Origin: Pseudomonas sp. Irchel 3E20
GTDB taxonomy: Bacteria; Pseudomonadota; Gammaproteobacteria; Pseudomonadales; Pseudomonadaceae
Direction: 5' to 3'
Assembly (NCBI RefSeq): GCF_900187645.1
Contig: NZ_FYEE01000005.1
Span: 1-64,000, forward strand
DNA length: 64,000 bases
Shown here: positions 27,403-36,636 of the stretch, one piece after another
Layout: every line of letters begins with the position of its first letter
How positions within the stretch are numbered: the stretch's first letter is position 1
Made by a program: the position numbers and the translations under genes
Notes under the pieces: generated by a model
Told to the model about the DNA's origin: nothing
What the model saw: the letters and a program-made list of their open reading frames with translations, nothing else
Database searches by the model: none

Positions 27403-27599
27403 GGCACGCACTCGCGCAGGACAAAACGCGATGCTAGCGAGGCAATTTATTGCGCGAAATCAGACCAAACGGACGCGATTGGTGGGAATCGGCCTACGAC
27501 AATTCGTAACGCTGGCCGTGGTTATTGCGAACAGGCTCGTACACAAGGGGCCCTTGGCGATGAGTACAAGGGCGAAAGCCTCCAGGGCCCCAGGCTGAG

Positions 27600-28436
27600 C
27601 TACTTCCCCCGTGCCAACGCCAACAACTGCTCGCGCCACCGCGCGTTGGCCGGCAGGGCCAGGAAGGAGCCGTTGAGCAGGGTGGCACGGGCCGGGTAGC
27701 AGAAGGGCGCGCCGTCGAGGTCGAGCACTTCACCGCCCGCGCCTTCAAGCACGCCTTGGGCGGCGGCGGTGTCCCATTGCGAGGTGGGCGCCAGGCGCGG
27801 ATAGCAATCGGCCGCGCCTTCGGCCAGCAGGCAGAATTTCAGCGAGCTACCGATATTGGCCAGGTGCAGTTCACCCAGGCTGGCGCCCAGGCCTGCGAGC
27901 AGGCGTTCCTGCTCGGGGCTGGAGTGGCGGCGGCTGGCGACCACGGTGAACGGCTGTGCGGGCGGTGGTGTGTCGCGTACCCGGATCGGTTGCGCCTCGG
28001 CGCCCGGTTCTGCACGCCAGGCGCCTAGGCCCGTACCGCCGAAGTAGCAGCGGCCGTTGCTGGGCATCGACACCACGCCAAACACCACGCGGCCCTGTTC
28101 GATCAGGGCGATGTTGACGGTGAATTCCTCGCTGCCGCTGATGAACTCCTTGGTGCCGTCCAACGGGTCCACCAGCCACCAGCGCTGCCACGTGGCGCGC
28201 ACGTTTTGGGGGATATCGGCGTCCTCTTCGGACAGTACCGGGATGCTTGGGTCCAGCGCCGTCAGGCCGGCGAGGATCAGGTGATGGGCGGCGAGGTCGG
28301 CGGCGGTTACCGGCGAGTCATCGGCCTTGGCGGTAACGGCCACATCGGCACGCCAGAACGGCAGGATCGCTTCGCCCGCCTGGTGCGCGAGCTCAATCAC
28401 CGGGGCCAGCAACGGGTGGGGGAAATGTGGGCTCAT
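27600..28436 (-). CDS. cysQ: CysQ, 3'(2'),5'-bisphosphate nucleotidase
   Basis: A 278-residue phosphatase of the inositol-monophosphatase superfamily. It removes the 3'-phosphate of PAP (and PAPS), relieving product inhibition in sulfate assimilation. Metal-binding motifs are clear: LSEEDAD (about 68), DPLDGTKEF (about 90-98) and WDTAA (about 223). Its length is usual for CysQ. The start overlaps the end of nudE by 4 bases, an arrangement seen in many pseudomonads. Bases 27403-27599, between this gene and the toxin start, hold no gene I can see. Confidence 0.92.
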   Translation of the reverse strand: MSPHFPHPLLAPVIELAHQAGEAILPFWRADVAVTAKADDSPVTAADLAAHHLILAGLTALDPSIPVLSEEDADIPQNVRATWQRWWLVDPLDGTKEFISGSEEFTVNIALIEQGRVVFGVVSMPSNGRCYFGGTGLGAWRAEPGAEAQPIRVRDTPPPAQPFTVVASRRHSSPEQERLLAGLGASLGELHLANIGSSLKFCLLAEGAADCYPRLAPTSQWDTAAAQGVLEGAGGEVLDLDGAPFCYPARATLLNGSFLALPANARWREQLLALARGK

Positions 28437-28999
28437 GGCTGGAACACTCCGCGTTCGATCAGCAGGTCGCGGGCCAGGTACAGCGCGGCGAGGGCGCGGC
28501 CTTCGGTGAAGTCGGGGTTTTGCGCCAGGGCCGAGAGTTCGCGCAGGTTGACCCGGTCAACGCGCATCGGCTCCGGCTCGTCGCCTTCGAGGCGCTCGGG
28601 GTACAACTCGGTGGCCAGTACCACCTGGATTTTCTGGCTCATGTAGCCGGGCGACAGCGACAGCTCGGTCAGGTGCTCCAGTTGATGGGCGCCAAAACCG
28701 GCCTCTTCCTTCAACTCGCGCACCGCAGCGGCGAGGATGTCTTCGCCCGGCTCGATCAGGCCCTTAGGCAGCGACAATTCGTACTCGCCCGTGCCGCCGC
28801 AGTACTCCTCCACTAGCACCGCGTGCTCGTCGTCCACCATTGCCACGATCATCACCGCGCCATACCCGACCCCTTTGCTGACCAGCCGCTCATAGGTGCG
28901 TTCCACGCCGTTGGAGAAGCGCAACTGCAACTCTTCGACGCAAAACAGGCGGGTGGTGGCGACAACTTCGCGGGCGAGGACGGTGGGTTTCTGGCGCAT
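28433..28999 (-). CDS. nudE: NudE, ADP-compound Nudix hydrolase
   Basis: A 188-residue Nudix hydrolase that cleaves ADP-ribose, NADH and diadenosine polyphosphates. The Nudix box GLIEPGEDILAAAVRELKEE, then AGF, lies at about residues 83-105. I chose the ATG at 28999 (MRQKPTVLAREVVATTRLF), the usual NudE beginning; the frame is open further upstream to 29137 without support. It is co-transcribed with cysQ (4-base overlap) and divergent from the yrfG-like gene, as in E. coli, where nudE and yrfG are also neighbours. Confidence 0.9.
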   Translation of the reverse strand: MRQKPTVLAREVVATTRLFCVEELQLRFSNGVERTYERLVSKGVGYGAVMIVAMVDDEHAVLVEEYCGGTGEYELSLPKGLIEPGEDILAAAVRELKEEAGFGAHQLEHLTELSLSPGYMSQKIQVVLATELYPERLEGDEPEPMRVDRVNLRELSALAQNPDFTEGRALAALYLARDLLIERGVFQP

Positions 29000-29081
29000 G
29001 GCGGCTCCTATACATGAACGCGGTACTATACCCCGGCTTTTGTGAATGTCTGTGCCCCGTCTACCGTGTGAGAACCTCCCC

Positions 29082-29744
29082 ATGCCCTTATTGCCCTGGC
29101 GCGACATCGATACCGTTCTGCTGGATATGGACGGCACGCTGTTGGACCTGCACTACGACAACCACTTCTGGATGGAACACCTGCCCGAGCGCTACGCCCA
29201 GCTGCATGGCGTGAGCCGGGCCATGGCCGAGTTGGAGTTGCAGCCGTTGTTCGAGCGCAACGCCGGGCAGTTGCAGTGGTATTGCCTGGATTTTTGGAGT
29301 GCGGAACTGAAACTGCCGGTGCGCGAACTGAAGCTGGAAACTGCCCACCTGATCGCCCTGCGCCCGGACGCCGACACCTTCCTGGCGGCCCTGCGCCGGG
29401 CCGGCAAGCGTGTGGTGCTGATTACCAACGCGCACCGCGACTCGCTGTCGCTGAAGCTAGAAAAGGTCGAGCTGGCGCCGTATTTCGAGCGGCTTATCAG
29501 CTCCCACGACTACGGCTTCGCCAAGGAGAGCCCGCACTTTTGGGATGCTTTGCACGCCGACATCGGTTTTGACCCGGCCCGCAGCCTGTTTATCGACGAC
29601 ACCTTGCCCATTCTGCGCAGTGCTCGGGACTACGGCGTGGCGCACTTGCTGGCGGTCAGCCAACCCGACAGCCGCAAAGGCCCCAAGGACACCGCCGAGT
29701 TCGCGGCGGTGGGGGATTATCGGGAATTGATCGAGGGTTTGTAG
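29082..29744 (+). CDS. yrfG: YrfG-like GMP/IMP nucleotidase (HAD family)
   Basis: A 220-residue HAD-superfamily phosphatase. Motif I is DMDGTLLDL (about residues 15-23), motif II ITNAH (about 115), motif III the Lys in FAKESPHFW, and motif IV FIDDTLPIL. Sequence and length follow E. coli YrfG, which dephosphorylates GMP and IMP. The ATG at 29082 begins MPLLPWRDIDTVLLDMDGT and aligns with the YrfG start; the frame is open further upstream. It is divergent from nudE. Confidence 0.86.
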   Translation: MPLLPWRDIDTVLLDMDGTLLDLHYDNHFWMEHLPERYAQLHGVSRAMAELELQPLFERNAGQLQWYCLDFWSAELKLPVRELKLETAHLIALRPDADTFLAALRRAGKRVVLITNAHRDSLSLKLEKVELAPYFERLISSHDYGFAKESPHFWDALHADIGFDPARSLFIDDTLPILRSARDYGVAHLLAVSQPDSRKGPKDTAEFAAVGDYRELIEGL

Positions 29745-29768
29745 GCCGCAAGGGCCTAGCCAAAAACA

Positions 29769-29794
29769 CTGTGGGAGCAGGCCCGCTCCCACAG
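29769..29794. repeat. Single REP hairpin between convergent genes
   Basis: CTGTGGGAGC-AGGCCC-GCTCCCACAG is a perfect 10-bp stem with a 6-base loop. It lies between the yrfG-like gene and kbp, which face each other, and may also damp read-through. Confidence 0.8.
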
Positions 29795-29826
29795 GTTCAG
29801 ATCTGCTTCAAGTGCAGGTTTATGCC

Positions 29827-30276
29827 TTACTGCGGCGGAATCCGCAGGCTCTGGCCCGGGTAGATTTTGTCCGGGTGCGAGAGCATCGGCTTGTTGGCTT
29901 CGAAGATTTTGTTGTAGAGGTTGGCGTCGCCGTAAACGGTCTTGGAGATCGCGCTCAGGGTGTCGCCTTTTTTCACCACGACGAAACGGGTGGCGGCCAC
30001 GATGGGGGCGGCGCTGGTGACGGTGATCTGGTCATCGACCGTTTCCACGCCGGCAATGTTGCCCACGGCCAGCAGGACTTTCTCTTTCTCTTCCTGGGTG
30101 GCGACTTCGCCGGTGAGGGTGACGGTGCTGCCATCGACCTCAGCGTGCACGTTAGGGTTGCCCAGCCCGACCTTGCTGATGTGCTCTTTCAACTGCTCGC
30201 TGGCGTTGGCATTGCCGGGGGTCAGCAGGTCGATCAGTTTTTCGCCGGCTTCTTTCACAAAGCTGAAAAGACTCAT
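29827..30276 (-). CDS. kbp: Kbp/YgaU-like BON-LysM protein (potassium binding)
   Basis: A 149-residue cytoplasmic protein with a BON domain (about 25-90) and a C-terminal LysM domain (about 100-148: VVKKGDTLSAISKTVYGD, IFEANKPMLSHPDKIYPGQS). It aligns along its length with E. coli Kbp (YgaU), a K+-binding stress protein. The start at 30276 (MSLFSFVKEAGEKL) matches the E. coli beginning; the GTG two codons upstream is less likely. It is divergent from the LysR gene at 30427. Confidence 0.88.
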   Translation of the reverse strand: MSLFSFVKEAGEKLIDLLTPGNANASEQLKEHISKVGLGNPNVHAEVDGSTVTLTGEVATQEEKEKVLLAVGNIAGVETVDDQITVTSAAPIVAATRFVVVKKGDTLSAISKTVYGDANLYNKIFEANKPMLSHPDKIYPGQSLRIPPQ

Positions 30277-30426
30277 GGTCACGCTCCTTAGGTTGAGGTC
30301 CGGGGTTGTTGCCCAGTCGCAGAAGACTAGACCAGCGGCGCGGGGCTAAGTTGCGATCCGACCAAATGCCTCGCTCACCTCCCAAGCGCGCTAGAATCCC
30401 CGGCCACTCGCGCCCAGGAAGTGAAG

Positions 30427-31314
30427 ATGGACATCAAGCAGCTCAAATTCCTCATCGCCCTCGACGAAACCCGGCATTTCGGCCAGGCCGCAGCGCGGTG
30501 CCATATCACCCAGCCCACCCTGTCGATGCGCCTGCGCAGCCTGGAAGAAGAATTGGAGCTGCCGCTGGTCAATCGCGGCCAGCGCTTTGAAGGCTTTACC
30601 GCGCCGGGCGAGCGCGTGCTGGCCTGGGCGCGCACGGTGCTGGCGGCCTACGACGGTTTGCAGGCCGAGGCGGCGGCGTGTCGCGGCAACCTGGTGGGCA
30701 CCTTGCGCCTGGGCGTGGTGCCGCTGTCGAGCTTCGACCCGCTATCGCTGATGCAGCGCCTGCACGCCGAGCACCCGAGCTTGCGTTTCGAGCTGTCGGC
30801 CTTGAGTTCGGAGCAGATCCTGGAGCAACTGGCGAGCAATCGCCTGGACCTGGGCGTGTCGTACCTCGAGCGCCTGGATACCGAGCGTTTCGATGCCCTG
30901 GCCCTGGGCGAAACCCGCATGGGCCTGCTTTACGATCAGCGGTTTTTCAGCTTCGGCGAAGCGCCGCTGAGCTGGGAAGCGCTGATCGAACTGCCCCTGG
31001 GCATGCTCACCAGCGGCATGCACTTTCGCCAATCCATCGACCACAACTTCCACAGCCGTGGCCTCAACCCGCAGCCGCTGCTGCAAACCGACGCCGTCCA
31101 TCAGTTGCTGCAAGCGGTACACGGTGGCCTGTGTTGCGCAGTGATGCCGCTGGACGGCGGCCTCGAAGCGCTGACCGACCACCTGCGCCTGCAACCGATC
31201 GAACAGGCCAAGACCCTGGCGCGCCTGGGCCTGATTATGCGGCGCGGGGCGCCACGCTCGGCGTTGGCGGAAGCCTGTTTTGCGCTTTACGGGAAATCGG
31301 ACGAGGCTGTTTGA
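30427..31314 (+). CDS. LysR-family regulator beside fdhD (OxyR-like organisation)
   Basis: A 295-residue LysR regulator. The HTH is at about residues 1-60 (MDIKQLKFLIALDETRHFGQ, then CHITQPTLSMRLRSLEEEL). The effector domain follows, with SALSSEQILEQLASNRLDLG. It belongs to the broad OxyR/CynR-like branch, but I see no convincing OxyR peroxide-sensing Cys pair (GGLCCA near 238 has adjacent Cys). ATG at 30427 is preferred over the GTG at 30421. Its position 95 bases before fdhD, same strand, makes it a candidate regulator of fdhD-ydeP. Confidence 0.8.
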   Translation: MDIKQLKFLIALDETRHFGQAAARCHITQPTLSMRLRSLEEELELPLVNRGQRFEGFTAPGERVLAWARTVLAAYDGLQAEAAACRGNLVGTLRLGVVPLSSFDPLSLMQRLHAEHPSLRFELSALSSEQILEQLASNRLDLGVSYLERLDTERFDALALGETRMGLLYDQRFFSFGEAPLSWEALIELPLGMLTSGMHFRQSIDHNFHSRGLNPQPLLQTDAVHQLLQAVHGGLCCAVMPLDGGLEALTDHLRLQPIEQAKTLARLGLIMRRGAPRSALAEACFALYGKSDEAV

Positions 31315-31409
31315 TCGACCGGATCTATCGGCACATCGGTAGTAGCAATTAGACGCGACACTTTGACGCGCCTAGGCTTACCGCTACTTAACCTGCCGGT
31401 ACGCCCCCC

Positions 31410-32249
31410 ATGAACGCCAAGCGCCCGGTTTGCGCGGCGCCCGCCCTGCCTGTGGCCGCGCCCGCCGCCAGCCAGCCCTACCAGTACAGCGACATTACCC
31501 AACACCACCAGGCCGGCACCGACCTGGCCGAAGAAGTGGCGCTGGCCATCGCTTACAACGGCATCAGCCAGGCCGTGATGCTGGTCACGCCCACCGACCT
31601 TGAAGACTTTATCGTCGGTTTCAGCCTCGGCAGCGGCATCGTCGAAGACGTTCACGACATCTATGACCTGCAACTGAGCGGCGACGGCTCCGCCCGCTAC
31701 GCCCAGGTGCAGATCGCCAGCCGTGCCTTCTGGAACCTCAAGCAACAACGCCGGCAATTGGCCGGCACCAGCGGTTGCGGCCTGTGCGGCGTGGAAGCGG
31801 TCGAGCAGGCGCTGCCCGACCTCGCCGTGCTGCCCGGCGCACCGTTGCCACCGGCCCATTGGCTTGAAGGCTTGCGCCAACGCATCGGCCAATTCCAGCC
31901 CCTGGGCCAGCACTGCGGCGCGGTGCACGCGGCGGTGTTCATGGACGGCCAGGGCCAGTTGCTGTTGGGCCGCGAAGACATCGGCCGGCACAACGCCCTG
32001 GACAAACTTATCGGCGCCTTGGTGCGCCAGAACATTCCCATGGCCGGGGGGCTGGCGATTGTCACCAGCCGCTGCAGCCTGGAATTGATCCAAAAAGTGC
32101 TGCGCGCGGGCATCCAAACCCTCGTCAGCCTGTCGTCGCCCACAGGCCTTGCCGTGCAATGGGCGCGCCGACATCAGCTCAACCTCATCCATTTGCCGCA
32201 AAAAAGCGCACCGCGGGTGTATAGCCCCGCGCAGGAGACGCCCGCGTGA
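31410..32249 (+). CDS. fdhD: FdhD, sulfurtransferase for formate dehydrogenase-type enzymes
   Basis: A 279-residue FdhD protein. Its mobile-loop motif TSGCGLCG at about residues 117-124 carries the two Cys that pass sulfur from IscS to the molybdenum cofactor of formate dehydrogenases. LLGREDIGRHNALDKLIGA is the family's C-terminal signature. The stop overlaps the GTG start of the molybdopterin oxidoreductase, so FdhD probably matures that partner enzyme. Confidence 0.92.
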   Translation: MNAKRPVCAAPALPVAAPAASQPYQYSDITQHHQAGTDLAEEVALAIAYNGISQAVMLVTPTDLEDFIVGFSLGSGIVEDVHDIYDLQLSGDGSARYAQVQIASRAFWNLKQQRRQLAGTSGCGLCGVEAVEQALPDLAVLPGAPLPPAHWLEGLRQRIGQFQPLGQHCGAVHAAVFMDGQGQLLLGREDIGRHNALDKLIGALVRQNIPMAGGLAIVTSRCSLELIQKVLRAGIQTLVSLSSPTGLAVQWARRHQLNLIHLPQKSAPRVYSPAQETPA

Positions 32250-34594
32250 GCAATCATCATCAAGCCGATATTCCCCCCACCCCGCGCTACAAGCCCTACA
32301 AGGGTGCCGCCGGCGGCTGGGGCGCGTTGGTCAGCGTGGCGCAAGCCTGGTTGACCAGCGACAACGCCCTGAAAAACCTGCGCATGATGCTCAAGACCAA
32401 CCAGAACGGCGGTTTCGACTGCCCCGGTTGTGCCTGGGGCGACTCGCCGGAAAGCGGCGTGGTCAAGTTCTGCGAAAACGGCGCCAAAGCCGTCAACTGG
32501 GAAGCCACCAAGCGTCGGGTCGATGCCGCGTTCTTCGCCAAACACAGCGTCAGCGCCTTGCTGGAGCAGAGCGACTATTGGCTTGAATACCAGGGCCGCC
32601 TCACCGAGCCGATGCGCTACGACGCCGCCACCGACCGCTACGTGCCCATCACCTGGGACGCGGCGTTCGCCCTGATCGGCAAGCACCTGCTCAACCTCGA
32701 CAGCCCCAACCAGGCCGAGTTCTACACCTCGGGCCGGGCCAGTAACGAGGCGGCGTACCTCTACCAGTTGTTCGTGCGTGCCTTTGGCACCAACAACTTC
32801 CCGGACTGCTCCAACATGTGCCACGAGGCCAGCGGCGTGGCCCTGGCGCAGAGTGTCGGGGTGGGCAAGGGCACGGTGACCTTCGATGACTTCGAGCACG
32901 CCGACGCGATTTTCGTCCTGGGGCAAAACCCCGGCACCAACCACCCGCGCATGCTCGAACCGCTGCGCGAAGCGGTGAAGCGCGGCGCCCAGGTGGTGTG
33001 CGTCAACCCGCTCAAGGAGCGCGGCCTGGAACGCTTCCAGCACCCGCAGCACCCCATCGAGATGCTGACCAACGGCGACAAGCCCACCAACACCGCCTAC
33101 TTTCGCCCGGCGTTGGGCGGCGACATGGCGCTGCTGCGCGGCATGGCCAAGTTCCTCCTGCAATGGGAGCGCGAGGCGCAGTTGGCCAACGCCCCGGCGG
33201 TGCTCGACCACGACTTTCTCAACGCCCACACCGCCGGCGTGCTGGAGTACCTGGCGGTGGTCGATGCCACGTCCTGGGAGGCGATTGTCGAGCAGTCCGG
33301 CCTGAGCCTGGCGGACATCGAGCAAGCGGCGCGCATGTACGCCAAAGGCAAGAACGTGATTATGTGCTGGGCCATGGGCATCACCCAGCACCGCCATTCG
33401 GTGCCGACCATCCAGGAAATCGCCAACCTCATGCTTGTGCGCGGCAACCTCGGCCGCCCGGGCGCGGGCCTGTGCCCGGTGCGCGGCCACAGCAACGTGC
33501 AGGGCGACCGCACCATGGGCATCAACGAGCGCCCGCCGGCGTTCTTTCTCGATGCCCTGGAGCGGCGCTTTGAGTTCAAGGTGCCGCGCCAACACGGCCA
33601 CAACGTGGTCGAAGCCATCCACGCCATGCTCGATGGGCGCGCCAAGGTGTTTATCGGCCTGGGCGGCAACTTCGCCCAAGCCACGCCGGACAGCCCGCGC
33701 ACCTTCCAGGCCCTGGGCAATTGCGATTTGACGGTGCAGATCAGTACCAAGCTCAACCGCAGCCACCTGGCCCACGGCAAGGAGGCGCTGATTTTGCCGT
33801 GCCTGGGCCGTACCGATATCGACGTGCAGGCCCAAGGCCCGCAAGCGGTGACGGTGGAAGACTCGTTCAGCATGGTCCACGCCTCCAACGGCCAGTTGCA
33901 GCCGCTTTCAGCGCAGATGCGCTCGGAACCGGCGATCGTCGCCGGCATCGCCGCCGCCACGCTGGGCGCCCACCCGGTGGACTGGAATTGGTTGGTGGCC
34001 GACTACGGGCGCATCCGCGACCTGATCGCCGACACCATCCCAGGCTTCAAGGACTTCAACGAGCGGGTGCGCAACCCCGGTGGCTTCTACCTGGGCAACT
34101 CGGCCGGCGCGCGGCGCTGGAACACCCCGTCGGGGCGCGCCAACTTCCGCGCCAACGCCTTGCCGCTCGACTTGGTGGACGAACGTACCCGCGCCACAGG
34201 GGTGCTGCCGGATCTCATCATGCAGTCGATGCGCTCCCACGATCAGTACAACACCACCATTTATGGCCTGGACGACCGCTATCGCGGGGTCAAGGGCCAG
34301 CGCAAAGTGCTGTTCGTCAACGAAGCCGACATCATCCGCCTAGGCTTCAAGCCGGGGGAGCAGGCCGACATCGTGTCGATCTGGAACGATGGCCGCGAAC
34401 GCCGGGTCAAGGGTTTTACCCTGTTGGCCTTCGACATCCCCGCCGGGCAGGCCGCTGCGTATTACCCGGAAGTGAACCCGTTGGTGCCCCTGGAAAGCAC
34501 CGGCGACGGCAGCCACACCCCCACCTCGAAATTCGTCGCCATCCGTTTGGAAGCGGCGAGCGAGACGGGGTTGATAATGGCCAGGTCGGCTTAG
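32246..34594 (+). CDS. ydeP: YdeP-type (FdhF-like) molybdopterin oxidoreductase
   Basis: A 782-residue molybdopterin enzyme aligning with E. coli YdeP from start to end (YKGAAGGWGA, GFDCPGCAWGD, NNFPDCSNMCHEASG, HSNVQGDRT, KLNRSHL, RSHDQYNTTIYG). NMCHE probably supplies the Mo-ligating Cys, where formate dehydrogenases have Cys or SeCys. YdeP is linked to acid resistance in E. coli; the physiological substrate is not settled. There is no Tat signal, so it is cytoplasmic. GTG start, overlapping fdhD by 4 bases. No partner subunit genes lie nearby. Confidence 0.88.
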   Translation: MSNHHQADIPPTPRYKPYKGAAGGWGALVSVAQAWLTSDNALKNLRMMLKTNQNGGFDCPGCAWGDSPESGVVKFCENGAKAVNWEATKRRVDAAFFAKHSVSALLEQSDYWLEYQGRLTEPMRYDAATDRYVPITWDAAFALIGKHLLNLDSPNQAEFYTSGRASNEAAYLYQLFVRAFGTNNFPDCSNMCHEASGVALAQSVGVGKGTVTFDDFEHADAIFVLGQNPGTNHPRMLEPLREAVKRGAQVVCVNPLKERGLERFQHPQHPIEMLTNGDKPTNTAYFRPALGGDMALLRGMAKFLLQWEREAQLANAPAVLDHDFLNAHTAGVLEYLAVVDATSWEAIVEQSGLSLADIEQAARMYAKGKNVIMCWAMGITQHRHSVPTIQEIANLMLVRGNLGRPGAGLCPVRGHSNVQGDRTMGINERPPAFFLDALERRFEFKVPRQHGHNVVEAIHAMLDGRAKVFIGLGGNFAQATPDSPRTFQALGNCDLTVQISTKLNRSHLAHGKEALILPCLGRTDIDVQAQGPQAVTVEDSFSMVHASNGQLQPLSAQMRSEPAIVAGIAAATLGAHPVDWNWLVADYGRIRDLIADTIPGFKDFNERVRNPGGFYLGNSAGARRWNTPSGRANFRANALPLDLVDERTRATGVLPDLIMQSMRSHDQYNTTIYGLDDRYRGVKGQRKVLFVNEADIIRLGFKPGEQADIVSIWNDGRERRVKGFTLLAFDIPAGQAAAYYPEVNPLVPLESTGDGSHTPTSKFVAIRLEAASETGLIMARSA

Positions 34595-34631
34595 GCGAGG
34601 GGAGGCGGCGGGTGATGGCGCTCTCAGGATC

Positions 34632-34658
34632 GCCATCGCGGGCGAGCCCGCTCCCACA
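34632..34658. repeat. Half REP element after ydeP
   Basis: GCCATCGCGGGCGAGCCCGC followed by TCCCACA is one arm of the REP family seen elsewhere in the window. No inverted partner lies within 150 bases. Confidence 0.7.
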
Positions 34659-34689
34659 AAAAAGGCCGCTTCCTGTAGGAAAGCGGCCT
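34658..34689 (-). terminator. Minus-strand intrinsic terminator without an obvious gene
   Basis: AGGCCGCTTCCT pairs with AGGAAAGCGGCCT (one bulged A). On the minus strand the stem is followed by six T, a classic Rho-independent terminator. No minus-strand gene lies upstream before 35469, so it may end a small RNA starting within about 34700-34850. The plus strand has no T run after the stem. Confidence 0.6.
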
Positions 34690-34847
34690 GTCGCAAGCAG
34701 TAAAAGACCGACTGAAAAGTATTAAGTTCCATAGTTAAAACAATAACTTAGTGAATTGTGTACAAGTCGTGCTACTCGTCGGATTTCGATTGTAAGCCCC
34801 CCGCCACAGCCTCAGGATCGCGCCGTCATTCCCTTGAGGTTTCCCTG

Positions 34848-35336
34848 ATGAAGTTCTCCTCGATTCTCTTGTTGTCCCTTAGCCTGGCCAGTGGCGTCGC
34901 CGCTGCCGGTGGCACCACCGAAGCAGGCGTGGGCGGCGCATTGGGCGGGGTTTTAGGCTCGGTGGTCGGTCAGTCTTTGGGCGGCAACACCGGTTCGACC
35001 ATCGGCGCGGCGCTGGGTGGCGCGGGCGGTAGTGCGGTGGGTGCGGACAAACGCAGCCGCGGCGAAGCGGCCATTGGCGGCGCCCTGGGCGCGGCTGGCG
35101 GCAACGTGGTTGGGCGCAGCGTAGGTGGCAGCACCGGCAGCCTGATCGGCGCAGCCGCTGGCGGTGGCGCGGGCGGTGCGTTGGGCAACTACATGGGCAA
35201 CAAAAGCGATGACGACGACCGCCGCCACAGCAGCAGCCGTGGCCGTGATGACCGCCGTTACTACCGCGACGACCACCCCGGCCGCGGCCACGCCTATGGC
35301 CATCGCAAGCACAAGAAGCACGATCGTCATCGTTGA
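34848..35336 (+). CDS. Secreted glycine-zipper protein with basic, His-rich tail
   Basis: A 162-residue protein with a signal peptide at about residues 1-19 (MKFSSILLLSLSLASGVAAA). A glycine-zipper region with repeated GGALGG and GGSTGS segments (residues 25-120) follows, which usually inserts in or lies against membranes. The tail is highly charged (DDDDRRHSSSRGRDDRR, ending HRKHKKHDRHR). It resembles small periplasmic or outer-membrane glycine-zipper proteins. ATG at 34848 is chosen because it begins the signal peptide; the frame opens upstream at 34758. Function unknown. Confidence 0.72.
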   Translation: MKFSSILLLSLSLASGVAAAGGTTEAGVGGALGGVLGSVVGQSLGGNTGSTIGAALGGAGGSAVGADKRSRGEAAIGGALGAAGGNVVGRSVGGSTGSLIGAAAGGGAGGALGNYMGNKSDDDDRRHSSSRGRDDRRYYRDDHPGRGHAYGHRKHKKHDRHR

Positions 35337-35360
35337 GTGCATAACTGCCTGCCACACCCT

Positions 35361-35440
35361 TGTGGGAGCGAGCCTTGCTCGCGATGGCGGTGTTTCATGA
35401 CGGCCTGATAGGCCGCCATCGCGAGCAGGCTCGCTCCCAC
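35361..35440. repeat. REPIN (two inverted REP sequences)
   Basis: TGTGGGAGCGAGCCTTGCTC at the left and its inverse GAGCAGGCTCGCTCCCAC at the right enclose an 80-bp palindromic unit. The inner arms GCGATGGCGG and CCGCCATCGC also pair. It lies between the glycine-zipper gene and the convergent thioesterase gene. Confidence 0.88.
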
Positions 35441-35468
35441 CGGGGGGCGCCATGCCCCTCCTTAACAA

Positions 35469-35900
35469 TCACCCCACCAACCGCTCCATCGCTTCGCGCA
35501 GGCGCGCCGGGATGGGCACCGGTTGGTTGCTGGCGCGGTCGACGAACACGTGGACAAAGCGCCCCGCCGCGCAGGCGTCGGTTTCGCCGGCCTTGAACAC
35601 GGCCAATTCGTATTGCACTGAGCTGTTGCCCAACTTGCCCACCCGCAGGCCAACCTCGATGGGCTCGGGGAAGGCGATGGAGGCGAAGTAGTCGCAGGCC
35701 GAACTCACCACAAAGCCCACCACCTCACCGTCATGGATATCCAGCCCGCCCACTTCGATCAGGTAGGTGTTCACGGCCGTGTCGAAAAAGCTGTAGTAGG
35801 TGACGTTGTTCACATGGCCATAGGCATCGTTGTCGTGCCAGCGCGTGGTGATGGGCTGGAAGTGGCGGTAGTCGGCGCGTTGCGGCATGGAGTCGGGCAT
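35469..35900 (-). CDS. Hotdog-fold acyl-CoA thioesterase (4HBT family)
   Basis: A 143-residue single hotdog domain. [20 protein letters not shown] at about residues 18-37 is the 4HBT active-site segment (Asp and the HVNN loop). It should hydrolyse an acyl-CoA thioester in the cytoplasm. I chose the ATG at 35900 ([11 protein letters not shown]); the frame is open to 36029 and would overlap the upstream GNAT gene. It is the last gene of a minus-strand operon behind two acetyltransferases and a paiB-like gene. Confidence 0.82.
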   Translation of the reverse strand: MPDSMPQRADYRHFQPITTRWHDNDAYGHVNNVTYYSFFDTAVNTYLIEVGGLDIHDGEVVGFVVSSACDYFASIAFPEPIEVGLRVGKLGNSSVQYELAVFKAGETDACAAGRFVHVFVDRASNQPVPIPARLREAMERLVG

Positions 35901-35955
35901 GGGCGTCTCGGCGAGGGAAGGTGGCCCAGCACATTCGCCGATTGCCCCGCGCAAC

Positions 35956-36627
35956 TCAAGCGCGGCACTGCACCAGGGTCTGGCGTTGCCCGCCGTCGAC
36001 CTGGTTGGCGTCCGCCAGCCAGCGCTCAAACCCGGCCCTTACCGTTGGCCATTCGCCGTCGATGATCGAGTACCACGCGGTGTCGCGGTTTTGCCCCTTG
36101 ACCACCATGTGTTGGCGGAACACCCCCTCGAAGGTGAAGCCCAGGCGTTCGGCAGCCTGTTTGGAGCGGGCGTTGGCGTTGTTGCACTTCCATTCCAGGC
36201 GCCGGTAGCCCAGGGCGAAGGCCTCGCGGGCCAGCAGGTAGACCGCCTCGGTGCTCTTGGGCGAGCGCTGCATCGGCGCGCCGAAGGCGACGTGACCGAT
36301 CTCGATGCGGCCCTGGGCCGGGACGATGGACATCAGGCTCAACAGGCCCTGCGCCTGGCCACTGGCGCGCTCGACCACGGCGAAGCTGTACGGGTCGCTG
36401 CCCGCCGCGTGGTTGGCCAGCCAGGCATCGAACGCCGCGCGCTCGGCAAACGGGCCGTAAGGCAGGTAGTCCCACAGTTTCGGGTCGGCGCCGGGGCCTT
36501 GCAGGGCGCGCCACAGGTCATCGCCATGGCGCGCGGGGTCGAGTTTTTCCAGGCGGATAAAACGCCCTTCCAACAGTTGGGCCGAGGGCGGCGGGGCGCC
36601 CTTGAAGTCAGCGGGTGAAGTGCTCAT
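35956..36627 (-). CDS. GNAT acetyltransferase, RimJ/RimL-like
   Basis: A 223-residue N-acetyltransferase of the RimL type. The N-terminal [20 protein letters not shown], central [20 protein letters not shown] and [20 protein letters not shown], and final Tyr-rich segment [11 protein letters not shown] are family landmarks; the acetyl-CoA loop is around residues 120-135. The substrate is unknown. AGGAG precedes the ATG. It starts 9 bases after the stop of the second GNAT gene in the same operon. Confidence 0.85.
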   Translation of the reverse strand: MSTSPADFKGAPPPSAQLLEGRFIRLEKLDPARHGDDLWRALQGPGADPKLWDYLPYGPFAERAAFDAWLANHAAGSDPYSFAVVERASGQAQGLLSLMSIVPAQGRIEIGHVAFGAPMQRSPKSTEAVYLLAREAFALGYRRLEWKCNNANARSKQAAERLGFTFEGVFRQHMVVKGQNRDTAWYSIIDGEWPTVRAGFERWLADANQVDGGQRQTLVQCRA

Positions 36628-36636
36628 GCAACTCTC

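Noticed and set aside
29769..29794. Intrinsic terminator of the yrfG-like gene
   Set aside because: The stem is perfect but lacks a T run on either strand, and its sequence is that of REP elements scattered through the window.
30427..31314. oxyR
   Set aside because: The HTH looks OxyR-like, but the spaced redox Cys pair of OxyR is not apparent and the neighbours are fdhD and ydeP rather than peroxide genes.
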